A stretch of DNA of 64,000 bases from Streptomyces bluensis (GCF_014650715.1 NZ_BMVM01000028.1:20328-84327), one strand, 5' to 3'; shown: positions 1 through 8,173, counted from the first letter of the stretch. The notes: generated from the letters alone by a model not told the origin. A program made the numbers and translations.

Positions 1-861
1 GCGGGTGCCCCAGGCCCGGGTCAGCTGGGCGACCGGCATCAGGCCGCGGCCGCCCTCGTCGTAGGTGCGGGCCCGGCGCAGGTGGGGGGCGGTGCAGCTG
101 GCGTCGGACACCTCGCAGATGAGCGTGCGGTCGAGGATCAGCCGCAGCTGGACGGGCGGCGCGGCATGCCGGATCGCGTTGGTGACCAGTTCGCTCACGA
201 CCAGTTCGGTGACGTACGCGGCCTCATCCAGCCCCCACTCCCCGAGCCGGTCGGCCGCGAACCTGCGCGCCCCGGCGACCATGGCGGGATCGGCGGGCAC
301 GTCCAGGGTCGCCACGTGATCGGCGTCGAGCGCGCGGGTACGGGCGACCAGCAGCGGAATGTCGTCCGTGGGGCGGCCGCCGGACAGCATGGCGCCCAGC
401 GCCCTGTCGCACAGGGCGTCCAGGGAGACGGCGGGCTGGGCGAGAACCTGGCCGAGCCGGTCCGGTCCGTTCGCCCGGCGCAGCCGGAGGCCGGCGTCGT
501 ACAGCGCCATGGCGCAGCACGGGGTCTGGGCGAAGCTCCATCCGGTCAGTCGGTCGTCCTCGGGCTCGGGGCCCGGCAGCGCCACCCGGCCGTTCCAGCG
601 GGGCAGCGTCGCCAGGGACCGCAGGAACTCCTCGGCGGACGTGCCGGCGTACTCGGTTCCTGAGGAGAGGCCGTCGGCGAGCAGAACGGCGCCGCCACGG
701 CCCACCATCTCCGTCGCGCCGTAGCCGAGCAGCCGCTCCGCACCCGCGTTCCAGCCGGTCACGGTGCCCTTCTCGTCGAGCGACACTCTCGCCGTCGCCG
801 CTTCGTCGATGACGCCGCCCATCGACAACCGCTCATCGACATGGGTCCCTGCCTTACCCAT
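1..861 (-). CDS. PAS-HATPase protein, SpoIIE-like, phosphatase core missing (3' end outside window)
   Basis: Reading the minus strand from ATG at 861 (an in-frame ATG also lies at 870) gives 287 residues open to the window edge. Residues about 14-110 look like a PAS domain (RVSLDEKGTVTGWNAGAERL). A second PAS-like start follows at about 128 (FAQTPCCAMALYD). Then, abruptly, comes the tail typical of SpoIIE/RsbU phosphatases (GGRPTDDIPLLVARTRALD) and a GHKL ATPase of the anti-sigma type with N-box ELVVSELVTNAIRH and GRGL. In the usual Streptomyces proteins a GAF and a PP2C/SpoIIE phosphatase lie between these parts; here there is room for neither. I infer an internally shortened regulator that could still bind an anti-sigma antagonist but not dephosphorylate it. 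The start is uncertain because neither ATG has a good ribosome site. Confidence 0.8.
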   Translation of the reverse strand, partial: MGKAGTHVDERLSMGGVIDEAATARVSLDEKGTVTGWNAGAERLLGYGATEMVGRGGAVLLADGLSSGTEYAGTSAEEFLRSLATLPRWNGRVALPGPEPEDDRLTGWSFAQTPCCAMALYDAGLRLRRANGPDRLGQVLAQPAVSLDALCDRALGAMLSGGRPTDDIPLLVARTRALDADHVATLDVPADPAMVAGARRFAADRLGEWGLDEAAYVTELVVSELVTNAIRHAAPPVQLRLILDRTLICEVSDASCTAPHLRRARTYDEGGRGLMPVAQLTRAWGTR

Positions 862-1075
862 GTGCCTCATCCCGTCAAGGAGACGTGACTGACATGGCCA
901 ATTATTACGTAACTGCCGCATATCCGTTATCGAGCAATACAGGCGAAATGACTGGAGAAAGGCGGCCGCTCCCCGCGGCCAAGATGCACTGCCGAGGGCG
1001 GCCGCTTGAGAATGGTCTTGTTGAGCACGGTCTGGCGCACGATCCGGTCTCGTACGAGGAAGGCGGTGGCGCCCG
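862..1075 (+). other. leader/promoter region upstream of the PP2C gene, with a doubtful 61-codon ORF
   Basis: The gap lies between the divergent SpoIIE-like gene and the phosphatase gene. A frame from ATG 894 to TGA 1079 follows an AAGGAG at 877-882 and overlaps the phosphatase start by ATGA. However, its first 25 codons are AT-rich at third positions and include TTA at 924-926, unlike neighbouring genes, and the peptide resembles nothing I know. I read it mainly as the promoter and 5' leader of the phosphatase gene; a translated leader peptide is possible. Confidence 0.3.
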
Positions 1076-1822
1076 ATGACGTACGTCGCTGTGAGTGCGC
1101 TCAGCCATCCTGGGCTGGTCCGCGACCGGAACGAGGACAGCCTCGTCGTCGGGCCGTGGACGCTGTGCGCCACCGCGACGGAGAACCCGCAGACGCTGGT
1201 GTTCCCCCTCGGTACACCGCTCGTCGTCGCCGTCGCCGACGGGCTCGGCGGCCAGCCCGGCGGCGAGGTGGCCAGTGCCCTGGTCGTCCGCCGGCTCGCC
1301 TCGACCGGGCCTGTCCTGGCCCATGAGCAGGACGTCCGCGAGGCATTGCACGCCTGCAACCGGGAGGTCTACGCGGCCGCCGGCGACAACGGCGAGGGAC
1401 TGGCCACCATGGGCACGACCGTCGCGGGCGCCGTCATACTGCCCCGGTCGCTGCTGGCGTTCAACGTGGGCGACAGCCGGGTCTTCGCCGCTCCCCGGGA
1501 CGGCCTGCTCCAGGTCAGCGTGGACGACAACCCTCCGCTCGCACCCGGACAGCGCACCACCTCCGTCGTGACCCAGTCCCTCGGCGGCACCACGAAGTAC
1601 CGCGCTGTCACCCCGCATGTGACGGCCGCGCCCCTGGCTCCCGGCGACAGATTCCTGATCTGCACCGACGGCCTGACCGACCCGCTGCCGAACCACGTCC
1701 TCGACGAACTGCTGCGGGAGTACGACGACGGCCGGGCCGCCTTCGAGTTGTGGAAGGCCGCCATCGCGGCCGGCGGACCCGACAACATCACGCTCGCCCT
1801 GGCCCGCATCGCGGAGGAATGA
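1076..1822 (+). CDS. PP2C-family serine/threonine protein phosphatase
   Basis: 248 residues, close to the 240-250 of stand-alone bacterial PP2C phosphatases. The metal-binding motifs are in order: RNED at 18-21, DGLGG at 55-59, a GTT/AGAVI strand, NVGDSR, CTDGLTD and GGPDNITL near the C-terminus. These are the Asp and Gly residues that hold the two Mn/Mg ions removing phosphate from Ser/Thr proteins. No membrane segment or extra domain is visible, so it should be cytosolic. It starts at ATG 1076, overlapping a short upstream frame, and converges on the methyltransferase gene 35 bases away. An adjacent SpoIIE-like regulator suggests a shared partner-switching or Ser/Thr kinase circuit, which is inference. 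Confidence 0.95.
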   Translation: MTYVAVSALSHPGLVRDRNEDSLVVGPWTLCATATENPQTLVFPLGTPLVVAVADGLGGQPGGEVASALVVRRLASTGPVLAHEQDVREALHACNREVYAAAGDNGEGLATMGTTVAGAVILPRSLLAFNVGDSRVFAAPRDGLLQVSVDDNPPLAPGQRTTSVVTQSLGGTTKYRAVTPHVTAAPLAPGDRFLICTDGLTDPLPNHVLDELLREYDDGRAAFELWKAAIAAGGPDNITLALARIAEE

Positions 1823-1846
1823 CGGCTCCTCAGTACCCGCTGCCCG

Positions 1847-1867
1847 GCGCTCAGCGCTCAGCGCTCA
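1847..1867. repeat. three exact tandem copies of GCGCTCA
   Basis: Three head-to-tail heptamers span the gap between two convergent genes and the stop codon of the minus-strand methyltransferase (1858-1860). A slip here would change the last codons of that gene. Confidence 0.8.
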
Positions 1868-2529
1868 GGGAAGCCGTACTGGCCATGCAGGCGCACGAAA
1901 CGCGCGGGTGTGAGTACCCGCGTGCGCTGCAGTCCCGTCGCGGTACGCAGGAAGGACATGACCTTCTCCCGGCCGCCCGGCCCGATGGGCTGTACGAGAC
2001 GGCCGCCGCGTCGCAGTTGCCCGGCCAGCGGCGCGGGAACCTCCGGGAACGCGGCGGACACGATGACCGCGTCGTAGGGTGCGCGGTCCGGCACGCCGCC
2101 GCTGCCGTCCCCGATGCGCAACTCGACATTCCGAATGCCCTGCCGGGCGAGGTTGCGCCCCGCCTGCCGGGAGATCTCCGGCCACATCTCGACGGTCACG
2201 ACATCGGCGGCCAGCCGGGCGAGCAGTGCGGTCTGGAAGCCGAGTCCGGTACCGATCTCAAGGACGTGCTCGTGCCCGCTCAGGTCCAGGCCCTGGATCA
2301 TCGTGGCGGAGAGCGAGGGCTGCGTGGTGACCTGTGCGTGCCCGATCGGAATGGGCACGTCCTGGTAGGCGTGCGATTCCCGCCCGGTGGGGACGAATGC
2401 CGCTCGGGGCGTCGCTCGTAGGGCCTGGAGCAGGCGCTCGTCGCTGACGCCGACCGCTTGAACGGCTCGCAGGAGATCCTCAGGAGTCGGCGAGTTCCAC
2501 GGCGCGGACATGGACATGGACATGGACAT
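1858..2529 (-). CDS. protein-L-isoaspartate O-methyltransferase-like enzyme
   Basis: 223 residues. This family uses S-adenosylmethionine to methylate isoaspartyl residues in damaged proteins, starting their repair. The SAM-binding loop reads HVLEIGTGLGFQTALL, followed by the acidic strand VVTVEMWPEI and a DGSGG loop. The family's pre-domain signature is present (PRAAFVP, then YQDVPIPIG and TTQPSLSATM). The C-terminal strand GGRLVQPIGPGG also fits. The N-terminus is unusual: MSMSMSMS, encoded by a hexanucleotide repeat. In actinomycetes, relatives of this protein also act as peptide maturation enzymes near RiPP genes, but no precursor gene is visible here. It could therefore be a housekeeping or a specialised homologue. 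Confidence 0.9.
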   Translation of the reverse strand: MSMSMSMSAPWNSPTPEDLLRAVQAVGVSDERLLQALRATPRAAFVPTGRESHAYQDVPIPIGHAQVTTQPSLSATMIQGLDLSGHEHVLEIGTGLGFQTALLARLAADVVTVEMWPEISRQAGRNLARQGIRNVELRIGDGSGGVPDRAPYDAVIVSAAFPEVPAPLAGQLRRGGRLVQPIGPGGREKVMSFLRTATGLQRTRVLTPARFVRLHGQYGFPER

Positions 2530-2530
2530 G
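2510..2530. repeat. ATGGAC hexanucleotide repeat coding the MSMSMSMS start
   Basis: About 3.5 copies of a 6-base unit (plus-strand view ATGGAC) cover the start of the methyltransferase gene. Each unit, read on the minus strand, supplies an ATG, so the repeat offers three or four alternative in-frame starts. Confidence 0.85.
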
Positions 2531-2538
2531 GGACCGTT

Positions 2539-3600
2539 TCATGATCGCGCGACGGCTCCGGTCCTGGCCTCACCGGCGCGCCCGGCGGAAGGGGCCAGAG
2601 GTGGAGTGGGCATGCCCGCGTCGTCGCGGAGGCCGGCCAGCCACTCCTGCATCGCCTCCTGGACGGTGTACCGGGGCGCCCAGTCCAGTTCCCGCCGCGC
2701 CCTCGACGTGTCCATGATCGGGAAGTGCAGGACCGCGTCGAACAGGGACGGGGGCGTACGCAGCAGACGCGTCCGCCAGGCGGCGGAAACCGCGGCCCGG
2801 ACGGGCCAGCCGGGCATCGGGAAGACCCGGGCACCGAACATCTCGGCCAGCATGGCCGCGTCCACAACGGGTTCGGCGGCGAGGTTGAACGCTCCGTGCA
2901 CCGTGCGGACGGTGGCCTCACGGAAAGCCTCGGCCGCGTCGTCGGTGTGCAGCGCCTGGTACCGCATGCCGGGGATGGCCGGAATCGCGGGCATGCGCTC
3001 GGGACGGGTGAGGCGTTTGGGCACCAGCGGGCCGCGGAACAACCGGTGCTGCTCGCATGCGGCTTCCCGCTTGAACATGAAGCCGGGCCGCATCCGCACC
3101 ACCCGGATCTCGGGGTGCTGGGGTTCGAAGGCGTCCAGGATGCGCTCGACGTAGGCCTTCTCCCGGCAGAGCGTCGCCTCCGGCCAGCCGTCGGTGGGCC
3201 ACGATTCGTCCACGGCCCGGTCCTTGGGCCCGGGTGAGTAGGCCCCGACGAAGGACGCGTGGACCAGCGCCGGAACACCCGCCGCGGCCACGGCGTCGAA
3301 GACCCGGGTGCTGCCCCGCACGTTCGTGCGCCAGGTCGTCGCCGGGTGGTGCGTGGGCTGGAACTGCCATGCCAGATGAATGACGGCGGCGGCGCCTGCG
3401 AAGTGACCGGCCAGGTCGGTGCTGTCGTCCGCGATGTCGACGCTCGCCCACTCGGTCTTGGCCGGTGACCACTGCGGAAAGCGGCGGGCCAGCCCCAGGA
3501 CCGAGTCGATCCGCTCATCCGCGCCGAGCGCCTGGACAACGCTGGTGCCGACATTTCCGGTGGCCCCGACGACCACCACCCTCATCCCAGGAGCTGCCAT
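2539..3600 (-). CDS. NAD-dependent epimerase/dehydratase-type SDR
   Basis: 353 residues from ATG 3600; a longer frame upstream (to 3684) has no SDR-like content and I left it out. The Rossmann loop GATGNVG is at 12-18, followed by a strand ending in LGLARR and an acidic VDIADD pair, as in extended SDRs that act on nucleotide sugars or related ketones. The usual catalytic YxxxK reads LCREK (codons near 3165), so the active-site Tyr is replaced by Leu. The enzyme may therefore be inactive, a binding protein, or use another residue. The C-terminal WxPRYTVQEAMQEWL pattern fits sugar epimerases. It is 9 bases upstream of the methyltransferase gene, so the two may be co-transcribed. Confidence 0.85.
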   Translation of the reverse strand: MAAPGMRVVVVGATGNVGTSVVQALGADERIDSVLGLARRFPQWSPAKTEWASVDIADDSTDLAGHFAGAAAVIHLAWQFQPTHHPATTWRTNVRGSTRVFDAVAAAGVPALVHASFVGAYSPGPKDRAVDESWPTDGWPEATLCREKAYVERILDAFEPQHPEIRVVRMRPGFMFKREAACEQHRLFRGPLVPKRLTRPERMPAIPAIPGMRYQALHTDDAAEAFREATVRTVHGAFNLAAEPVVDAAMLAEMFGARVFPMPGWPVRAAVSAAWRTRLLRTPPSLFDAVLHFPIMDTSRARRELDWAPRYTVQEAMQEWLAGLRDDAGMPTPPLAPSAGRAGEARTGAVARS

Positions 3601-3674
3601 GGGTCTCGCCTGCCCTTCCGGCGCTGGAGGGCGCTTCGGGTACCCCCCGCCACTGCCGTGAAACGACAGCGGCA

Positions 3675-3717
3675 TAGGGGCCACCGGGGTCCTTCCGGTC
3701 CTTGCGCAGGGCCCCTA
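3675..3717 (-). terminator. possible hairpin after the CBS-BON gene
   Basis: TAGGGGCC (3675-3682) pairs with GGCCCCTA (3710-3717), enclosing a 27-base loop with further GC pairs. It overlaps the stop codon of the CBS-BON gene. There is no T-run, as is usual in this GC-rich DNA. Confidence 0.4.
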
Positions 3718-4428
3718 CAGGGGACGGTGTCGCGGACCGGTGGCCTCGATGCCCGGCTGCCGGTGGTCCTCGGCGGTCCTGTCGTCGATGGCGTAGTCGA
3801 TCATCGGCCTGATCGTGACGACACCCTCCACTCCGCCGGCGAGCCGTTCGGCGATCTGGGCGGTGCTGCGCTTCTCGACCTCGCCGCGCAGGGTGACGAC
3901 ACCGTCGTGGACCTGGACCTGCACCTCGTCTCCGCCCAGCCGCAACATCCCTTGCAGCACGTCGGCACGTATCTCCTCGCGGATCTCCTCGTCGGGGCGC
4001 AGGTAGACGTGGAGCAGGTCCGAGCGGCTGACGATGCCGGTGATGCGGTCGGTCTCGTCCACGACCAGCAGCCGCTTGACCCGGTGGCGGTCCATCTCAC
4101 GGGCCGCCTGCGCGACCGTCCAGTCGGCGTGAGCGGTGACGACGGGGGTGGTCATCAGCCCGGCGGCGTTCTCCGCGCGTGCCTTGGCCTTCTCGCGGGG
4201 CCATCCGGGCGCGGCCGCCTGCCCACCGGCGGGCTGTTCGGCCTGCTTGCGGAGCAAGTCGGCTTCGGACACGAGACCCATCGGCGCACCGCGCGCGTCG
4301 GCCACGGGCACCGCGCTGATGCCGTGGCTGGACAGGACGGAGGTGATCTCCTTGAACGGGGTGTCCGGGCGGACGGTGACGACATCGCGCGTCATCACCT
4401 CGCTGACGGTGCTGTGCTGGGTAGTCAT
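3715..4428 (-). CDS. tandem CBS-domain protein with C-terminal BON domain
   Basis: 237 residues from ATG 4428, which has AAGGAG 8 bases upstream. Two CBS motifs are visible: residues about 8-65 (VSEVMTRDVVTVRPDTPF, then HGISAVPVAD and GLVSEADLL) and about 93-150 (MTTPVVTAHADWTVAQAARE, VKRLLVVDE, GIVSRSDLL). A BON domain follows (VQVQVHDGVVTLRGEVEKRS...GVVTIRPMIDY). CBS pairs bind adenine nucleotides and act as energy or redox sensors; BON domains bind lipids or other macromolecules. Such CBS-BON proteins are common in actinomycetes and are often stress- or hypoxia-related. No transmembrane segment is seen. Confidence 0.93.
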   Translation of the reverse strand: MTTQHSTVSEVMTRDVVTVRPDTPFKEITSVLSSHGISAVPVADARGAPMGLVSEADLLRKQAEQPAGGQAAAPGWPREKAKARAENAAGLMTTPVVTAHADWTVAQAAREMDRHRVKRLLVVDETDRITGIVSRSDLLHVYLRPDEEIREEIRADVLQGMLRLGGDEVQVQVHDGVVTLRGEVEKRSTAQIAERLAGGVEGVVTIRPMIDYAIDDRTAEDHRQPGIEATGPRHRPL

Positions 4429-4541
4429 CGTCGCGGCTCCTTCCTGCCTGCGCATGGCGCAGCGGACGACGCTTCGCCCCCACCTTCCACTGTGCTCCTT
4501 TGTGCTCCTTCTGTGTCCGCGGCCCCAGAACCAGGGCATGG

Positions 4542-4880
4542 TCAGCGGGTGACTTCGGTCGACAGGTCGGCGAGACACCGGGTCTCCTCGTCGCTCAGGG
4601 TGATCTTCGTCGCCCCGGCGGCTTCTTCGGCGTGATGCGGTTTGGAGGCTCCTGGTGTGGCTACGACGGTGTCGCCGTAGTAGGCGATCAGCCAGGCCAG
4701 GGCCACCTGGCCGACGGTGGGCCCGGTGCGCGTCGGCGATCGCGCGGAGTTCGTCGATCAACGGGGTGGTGCGATCCAGGCTGCCAGTTCCTCGTGCGCG
4801 GTCTCCACCTGGCGGGCCGGGAAGGGGCGTGGATCTGGTGCAGGTCGACGGGGAAGGGCGCCAGGTTCGCGAGGCGCTCA
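4542..4880 (-). pseudogene. aldo/keto reductase remnant, frameshifted
   Basis: The C-terminal 60 residues of an aldo/keto reductase are readable on the minus strand from about 4735 to the stop at 4542 (VGQVALAWLIAYYGDTVVAT, then PGASKPHHAEEAA and ITLSDEET). The preceding part (TTPLIDELRAIADAH) lies in another frame, so a shift of one base near 4735 breaks the gene. Further upstream the sequence is no longer recognisable and the catalytic Tyr region is missing. It is a decayed 3' fragment next to the CBS-BON gene. Confidence 0.65.
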
Positions 4881-4917
4881 CCGCTGGTGCGCTCGATGCT
4901 GCCCGCGCTCCGGCCGA

Positions 4918-5058
4918 GAGGCGTTCGACGCCGCGCGTCTCGGCGATCTTCCGGCCGACCGGGCGATCGCCCGGATCATCGCCGTCGACCTGCGGGAAGG
5001 CGCCAAGTACGCGGCCGTGATCTTCCTCGACGGCGCACGGAGGCCCGAGCAGCCCTGA
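4918..5058 (+). other. short coding remnant of unknown origin
   Basis: The last 46 codons before TGA 5058 read like a real protein end (EAFDAARLGDLPADRAIARI, then IAVDLREGAKYAAVIFLDG), with sensible codon bias. The sequence upstream in that frame is low-complexity and has no credible start. I take it as the 3' end of a gene whose front was lost next to the reductase remnant. I do not recognise the family. Confidence 0.3.
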
Positions 5059-5135
5059 GACTCCGGACGGGGCGGAACGAAGGCCGACCGCCCGCCGCTA
5101 CATCCCGTCCTCTTCGCTGCACAACGCAAACCAGC

Positions 5136-5159
5136 TAACTGTTAGGCGACTAACGGTTA
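5136..5159. promoter_or_regulatory. 24-bp palindromic operator upstream of the P450-TetR operon
   Basis: TAACTGTTAG (5136-5145), spacer GCGA, CTAACGGTTA (5150-5159). The arms match at 9 of 10 positions. It is the only strikingly AT-rich palindrome in the leader and ends 51 bases before the P450 start, a place typical for a TetR operator. The likely ligand is the TetR protein encoded second in the operon. Confidence 0.75.
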
Positions 5160-5210
5160 CGTGGTGGCGTTCGGACCACCTCACACGCTCGTGCGACGGA
5201 CGGAGCGAAG

Positions 5211-6401
5211 ATGACGCACACGCCGCAGTTGCCGCTGGAGATGCGGCGGAACGGATTCGATCCGGTCGAGGAACTGGCCCGCGCCAGAGACGGCGAGGGC
5301 GTGGTGCGGACGCAGTCGCCGTTCGGCGGGGCCGCGTACCTGGTCTGTCGTTACGAGGATGTGCGGGAGGTGCTGGCGGACCCGGACCGGTTCAGCGCCG
5401 CCCGCACACCGTTCGACGCCGCCGGTGCGCTGGACGAGGACGAGCGGGCCAGGATGCGGGCGGGAATACTGCCCGCGTTCGACCCGCCGGAGCACACGCG
5501 GCTGCGCCGGATGCTCACCCCGGAGTTCACCGTGCGCCGGATGCGCAGGCTGGAGCCGCGGATCAAGGGGATCGTGCAGGCTGCTCTGGACGATGTGGAA
5601 CAGGTCGGCAAGCCGGCGGACCTGGTGTCGCACTTCGCGCTGCCGGTGCCGTCACTGGTGATCTGCGAGCTGCTGGGCGTGCCGTACGCCGACCGTGCGG
5701 AGTTCCAGGAGCGCTCCGCTCGTCTGCTGGATACCTCGTCGCCCGAGCGGCAGGCCGCGGCGCGGCGGGAGGACCGCGTCTACATGGCCGGTCTGGTCGC
5801 CCGTGCCCGGAAGGATCCGGGCGAGGACATGCTGGGGATGCTGGTGCGCGAGCACGGCGACGACCTGTCCACCGACGAACTCGTCGGCATCGCCGGCCTG
5901 TTGCTGCTGGCCGGGCACGAGACGACCGCCAACATGCTGGGCCTGGGCACTTTGGCCCTGCTGCGGCATCCGGACCAGCTGGCGATGCTCCGCGAGGATC
6001 CGGCGCTGGTCGAGCCCGCCGTCGAGGAGCTGCTGCGCTGGCTGTCCATCGTGCAATCGCTGCCGTCGCGTACGACCACGACGGACGTGGAGCTCGCCGG
6101 GTATGCCATCCCCGCGGACTCGCTGCTGATCCTCGCCCCGCCCGCCGCCAACCGCGACCCCGGCTTCCTGGACGATCCCGACGCCCTCGACATCACCCGG
6201 GGAGCCGCCGGTCATCTCGCCTTCGGCCACGGTGTGCACCACTGTCTGGGGGCTCCGCTGGCGCGGTTGGAGATGCGCATCGCCTTCCCGGCCCTGCTTG
6301 AGCGCTTCCCCCGCCTGGCGCTTGCGGACCCCGACGAGCGGGCCGACTTCAAGGTCTTCAGCGCCGTGTACGGCTTGAACAGCCTGCGAGTGACCTGGTG
6401 A
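5211..6401 (+). CDS. cytochrome P450
   Basis: 396 residues, a normal soluble bacterial P450 (CYP105/107-like size). The I-helix oxygen-activation motif reads LLLLAGHETTANM, the K-helix ExxR is in EELLRWLS, and the heme loop is FGHGVHHCLGAPLARLE with the thiolate Cys at 345. It begins at ATG 5211 with GGAGCGAAG just before it. It overlaps the downstream TetR gene by GTGA, so the two are translationally coupled. The substrate is unknown. No ferredoxin gene is nearby, so it must borrow redox partners. Confidence 0.96.
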   Translation: MTHTPQLPLEMRRNGFDPVEELARARDGEGVVRTQSPFGGAAYLVCRYEDVREVLADPDRFSAARTPFDAAGALDEDERARMRAGILPAFDPPEHTRLRRMLTPEFTVRRMRRLEPRIKGIVQAALDDVEQVGKPADLVSHFALPVPSLVICELLGVPYADRAEFQERSARLLDTSSPERQAAARREDRVYMAGLVARARKDPGEDMLGMLVREHGDDLSTDELVGIAGLLLLAGHETTANMLGLGTLALLRHPDQLAMLREDPALVEPAVEELLRWLSIVQSLPSRTTTTDVELAGYAIPADSLLILAPPAANRDPGFLDDPDALDITRGAAGHLAFGHGVHHCLGAPLARLEMRIAFPALLERFPRLALADPDERADFKVFSAVYGLNSLRVTW

Positions 6402-7006
6402 GCAGACGGCCACTGCGGGCGGATGCCGCTCGTAACTACGAGCGGATCGTCGGCGCCGCGGTCCTGGCCTTCGAGGAGATCGGGCCGGAGGCGACACTGG
6501 AGCAGATCGCCGAGCGGGCGGAGGTGAGCGTGATGACGCTCTACCGCCGCTTCCGCAATCGCGACCAGCTCATCCAGGCCGTCTTCGACCATCTCCTGGC
6601 CACCGAGATCGAGCCCGCGACCACCGTACGCACCGACGATCCCTGGCAGGACCTCGTCGACGCGCTCACCACCGTCACCGACCTGCTGGCCCGGCGGCAG
6701 GCGATTCACTCACTCGCCCTGGAGTTCCAGGCGTTCGCCAACGAAACCGCCCAGCACTTCCTGCACTCCATGCAACGGCTGCTGAGCCGCGCCATCGACG
6801 CCAAAGCGGTACGGCCGGAACTGGAGGTACGCGACCTGGTCGCGGTCATCGTCATGACCATGGCCACCGTGCATCCCGACGATCCCCACGGCGCGGACCG
6901 CAGACGCTACCTCGCCCTTCTCTCCGAGGGGCTGCGCCCTTCGCCGGTGACCCTGCCGCCTCCCTCGTCCCACGAGGTACCCGGACCTCCCGCCCACGGG
7001 CGGTGA
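6398..7006 (+). CDS. TetR-family transcriptional regulator
   Basis: 202 residues. Residues about 10-60 form the TetR helix-turn-helix (RIVGAAVLAFEEIGPEATLE, then QIAERAEVSVMTLYRRFRNR). The remainder is a helical ligand-binding domain. GTG start at 6398 overlaps the P450 stop. Such P450-TetR pairs are usually autoregulated, the repressor releasing its operator when the P450 substrate or a related compound binds; the palindrome at 5136-5159 is the obvious site. The effector is unknown. Confidence 0.93.
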   Translation: MSRRPLRADAARNYERIVGAAVLAFEEIGPEATLEQIAERAEVSVMTLYRRFRNRDQLIQAVFDHLLATEIEPATTVRTDDPWQDLVDALTTVTDLLARRQAIHSLALEFQAFANETAQHFLHSMQRLLSRAIDAKAVRPELEVRDLVAVIVMTMATVHPDDPHGADRRRYLALLSEGLRPSPVTLPPPSSHEVPGPPAHGR

Positions 7007-7100
7007 CCGACTGGTAAGCGGTGTGCGGGAGCCGCACACACGAATGTGAAAGGAGGACGGGGCAACGGACCCCCACGGGTCGCCGTGCCCCTGACCGCCC

Positions 7101-8067
7101 ATGCGAGCAATTTGGTTGACCGAGTTCGGAGCTCCCTCGGTGCTGGTGGCCGGTGAGGCCCCTGAATCCACAGCCCGGCAAGGGTCAGGTGGTGGTGGAC
7201 GTCGAAGCGGTGAACGTGGTGTTCGCCGAGACCCAGATACGAGCCGGACGCGCTCCGCTCCCGCTGCCGTTGCCCACCCCTCCCTACATACCCGGCAGCG
7301 GCGTCGGCGGGGTGATCGGCGCGGTCGGCCCGGACACCGATCCGGGCCTGCTGGGCCGGCGGGTGATCGCTCAGTCCAGCGGCTCGGGGGGCTATGCGGA
7401 GAAGGCGCTGGTCGCCGCCGACGCTGTGATCCCGATTCCGGAGGCGCTGTCCACCGCCGACGCGGTGGCCCTGCTCACGGACGGCGCGACCGCGATGGCC
7501 CTGTTCCGGCTGGCCGCCCCGAAGCCGGAGGAGTGGGTGCTGGTCGAGGCCGCGGCCGGCGGCCTGGGCGGCCTTCTGGTGCAACTCGCCGTGAACGCCG
7601 GCGCGAAGGTGATCGGCGCCGTCGGCAGCGACGCCAAGCTGTCGGCCGTCCGCGACGCGGGCGCGCAGGCGGTGAACTACGCACAGCCCGACTGGACCGA
7701 GCGGGTGCGCACACTGACCGGCGGCGCGACCGTCGACGTGGTGTTCGACGGCGTGGGCGGCGACATCGGCACGGCGGCAACCTCTCTGGTCGAGGCCGGC
7801 GGACGGTTCCTGCTGACCGGCGCCGCCAGCGGCGGCTACACCGACCCCGCCGCGCTCGTGGAGCGGGGAGTCACCGTGCTCGGACTGCAGCAGGTGAGGG
7901 AGATGGGGCTGAACCTTCAGGAGCTGGGGGCCGACGCACTTGAGCAGGCCGCGGCCGGGCGCCTGCGGCCGGTGATCGGGCAGACGTTCCCGCTGGAACA
8001 TGCCGCCGACGCCCACGCCGCCATGGAAGCCAGGACGACGATCGGCAAGACACTCCTGCTGGTGTGA
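7101..8067 (+). CDS. NADPH:quinone oxidoreductase-like MDR, one-base frameshift near 7165
   Basis: Medium-chain reductase without the catalytic zinc loop. From 7153 the frame reads through to 8067 with GQVVVDVEAVNVVF, the alanine-rich NADPH site (LVEAAAGGLGGLLVQLA) and VIGAVGSD. The natural N-terminus MRAIWLTEFGAPSVLVAGEA begins at ATG 7101 in a different frame. Removing one A from GAAT at 7164-7167 would fuse the two parts into GEAPDPQPGKGQ, as in the family. This is either a sequencing error or a recent inactivating insertion; alternatively a shorter protein starts near 7153. Confidence 0.8.
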
Positions 8068-8085
8068 GCCACGGGGGGCCGGTGG

Positions 8086-8121
8086 TTGGGCGAACGGTGG
8101 CTCCCGGTACCGTCCGCCCAA
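8086..8121 (+). terminator. hairpin terminator after the quinone oxidoreductase
   Basis: TTGGGCGAACGGT (8086-8098) pairs with ACCGTCCGCCCAA (8109-8121) at 12 of 13 positions around a 10-base loop, 18 bases after the stop codon. Confidence 0.65.
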
Positions 8122-8173
8122 CCGTCCAGCCTCAGCCCCCACCGGCTGGAACGACGGAGAAAGGCACAGCACG

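Noticed and set aside
4542..5058. Insertion sequence as cause of the gene remnants
   Set aside because: No transposase coding sequence, terminal inverted repeats or target duplications could be found here or elsewhere in the window.
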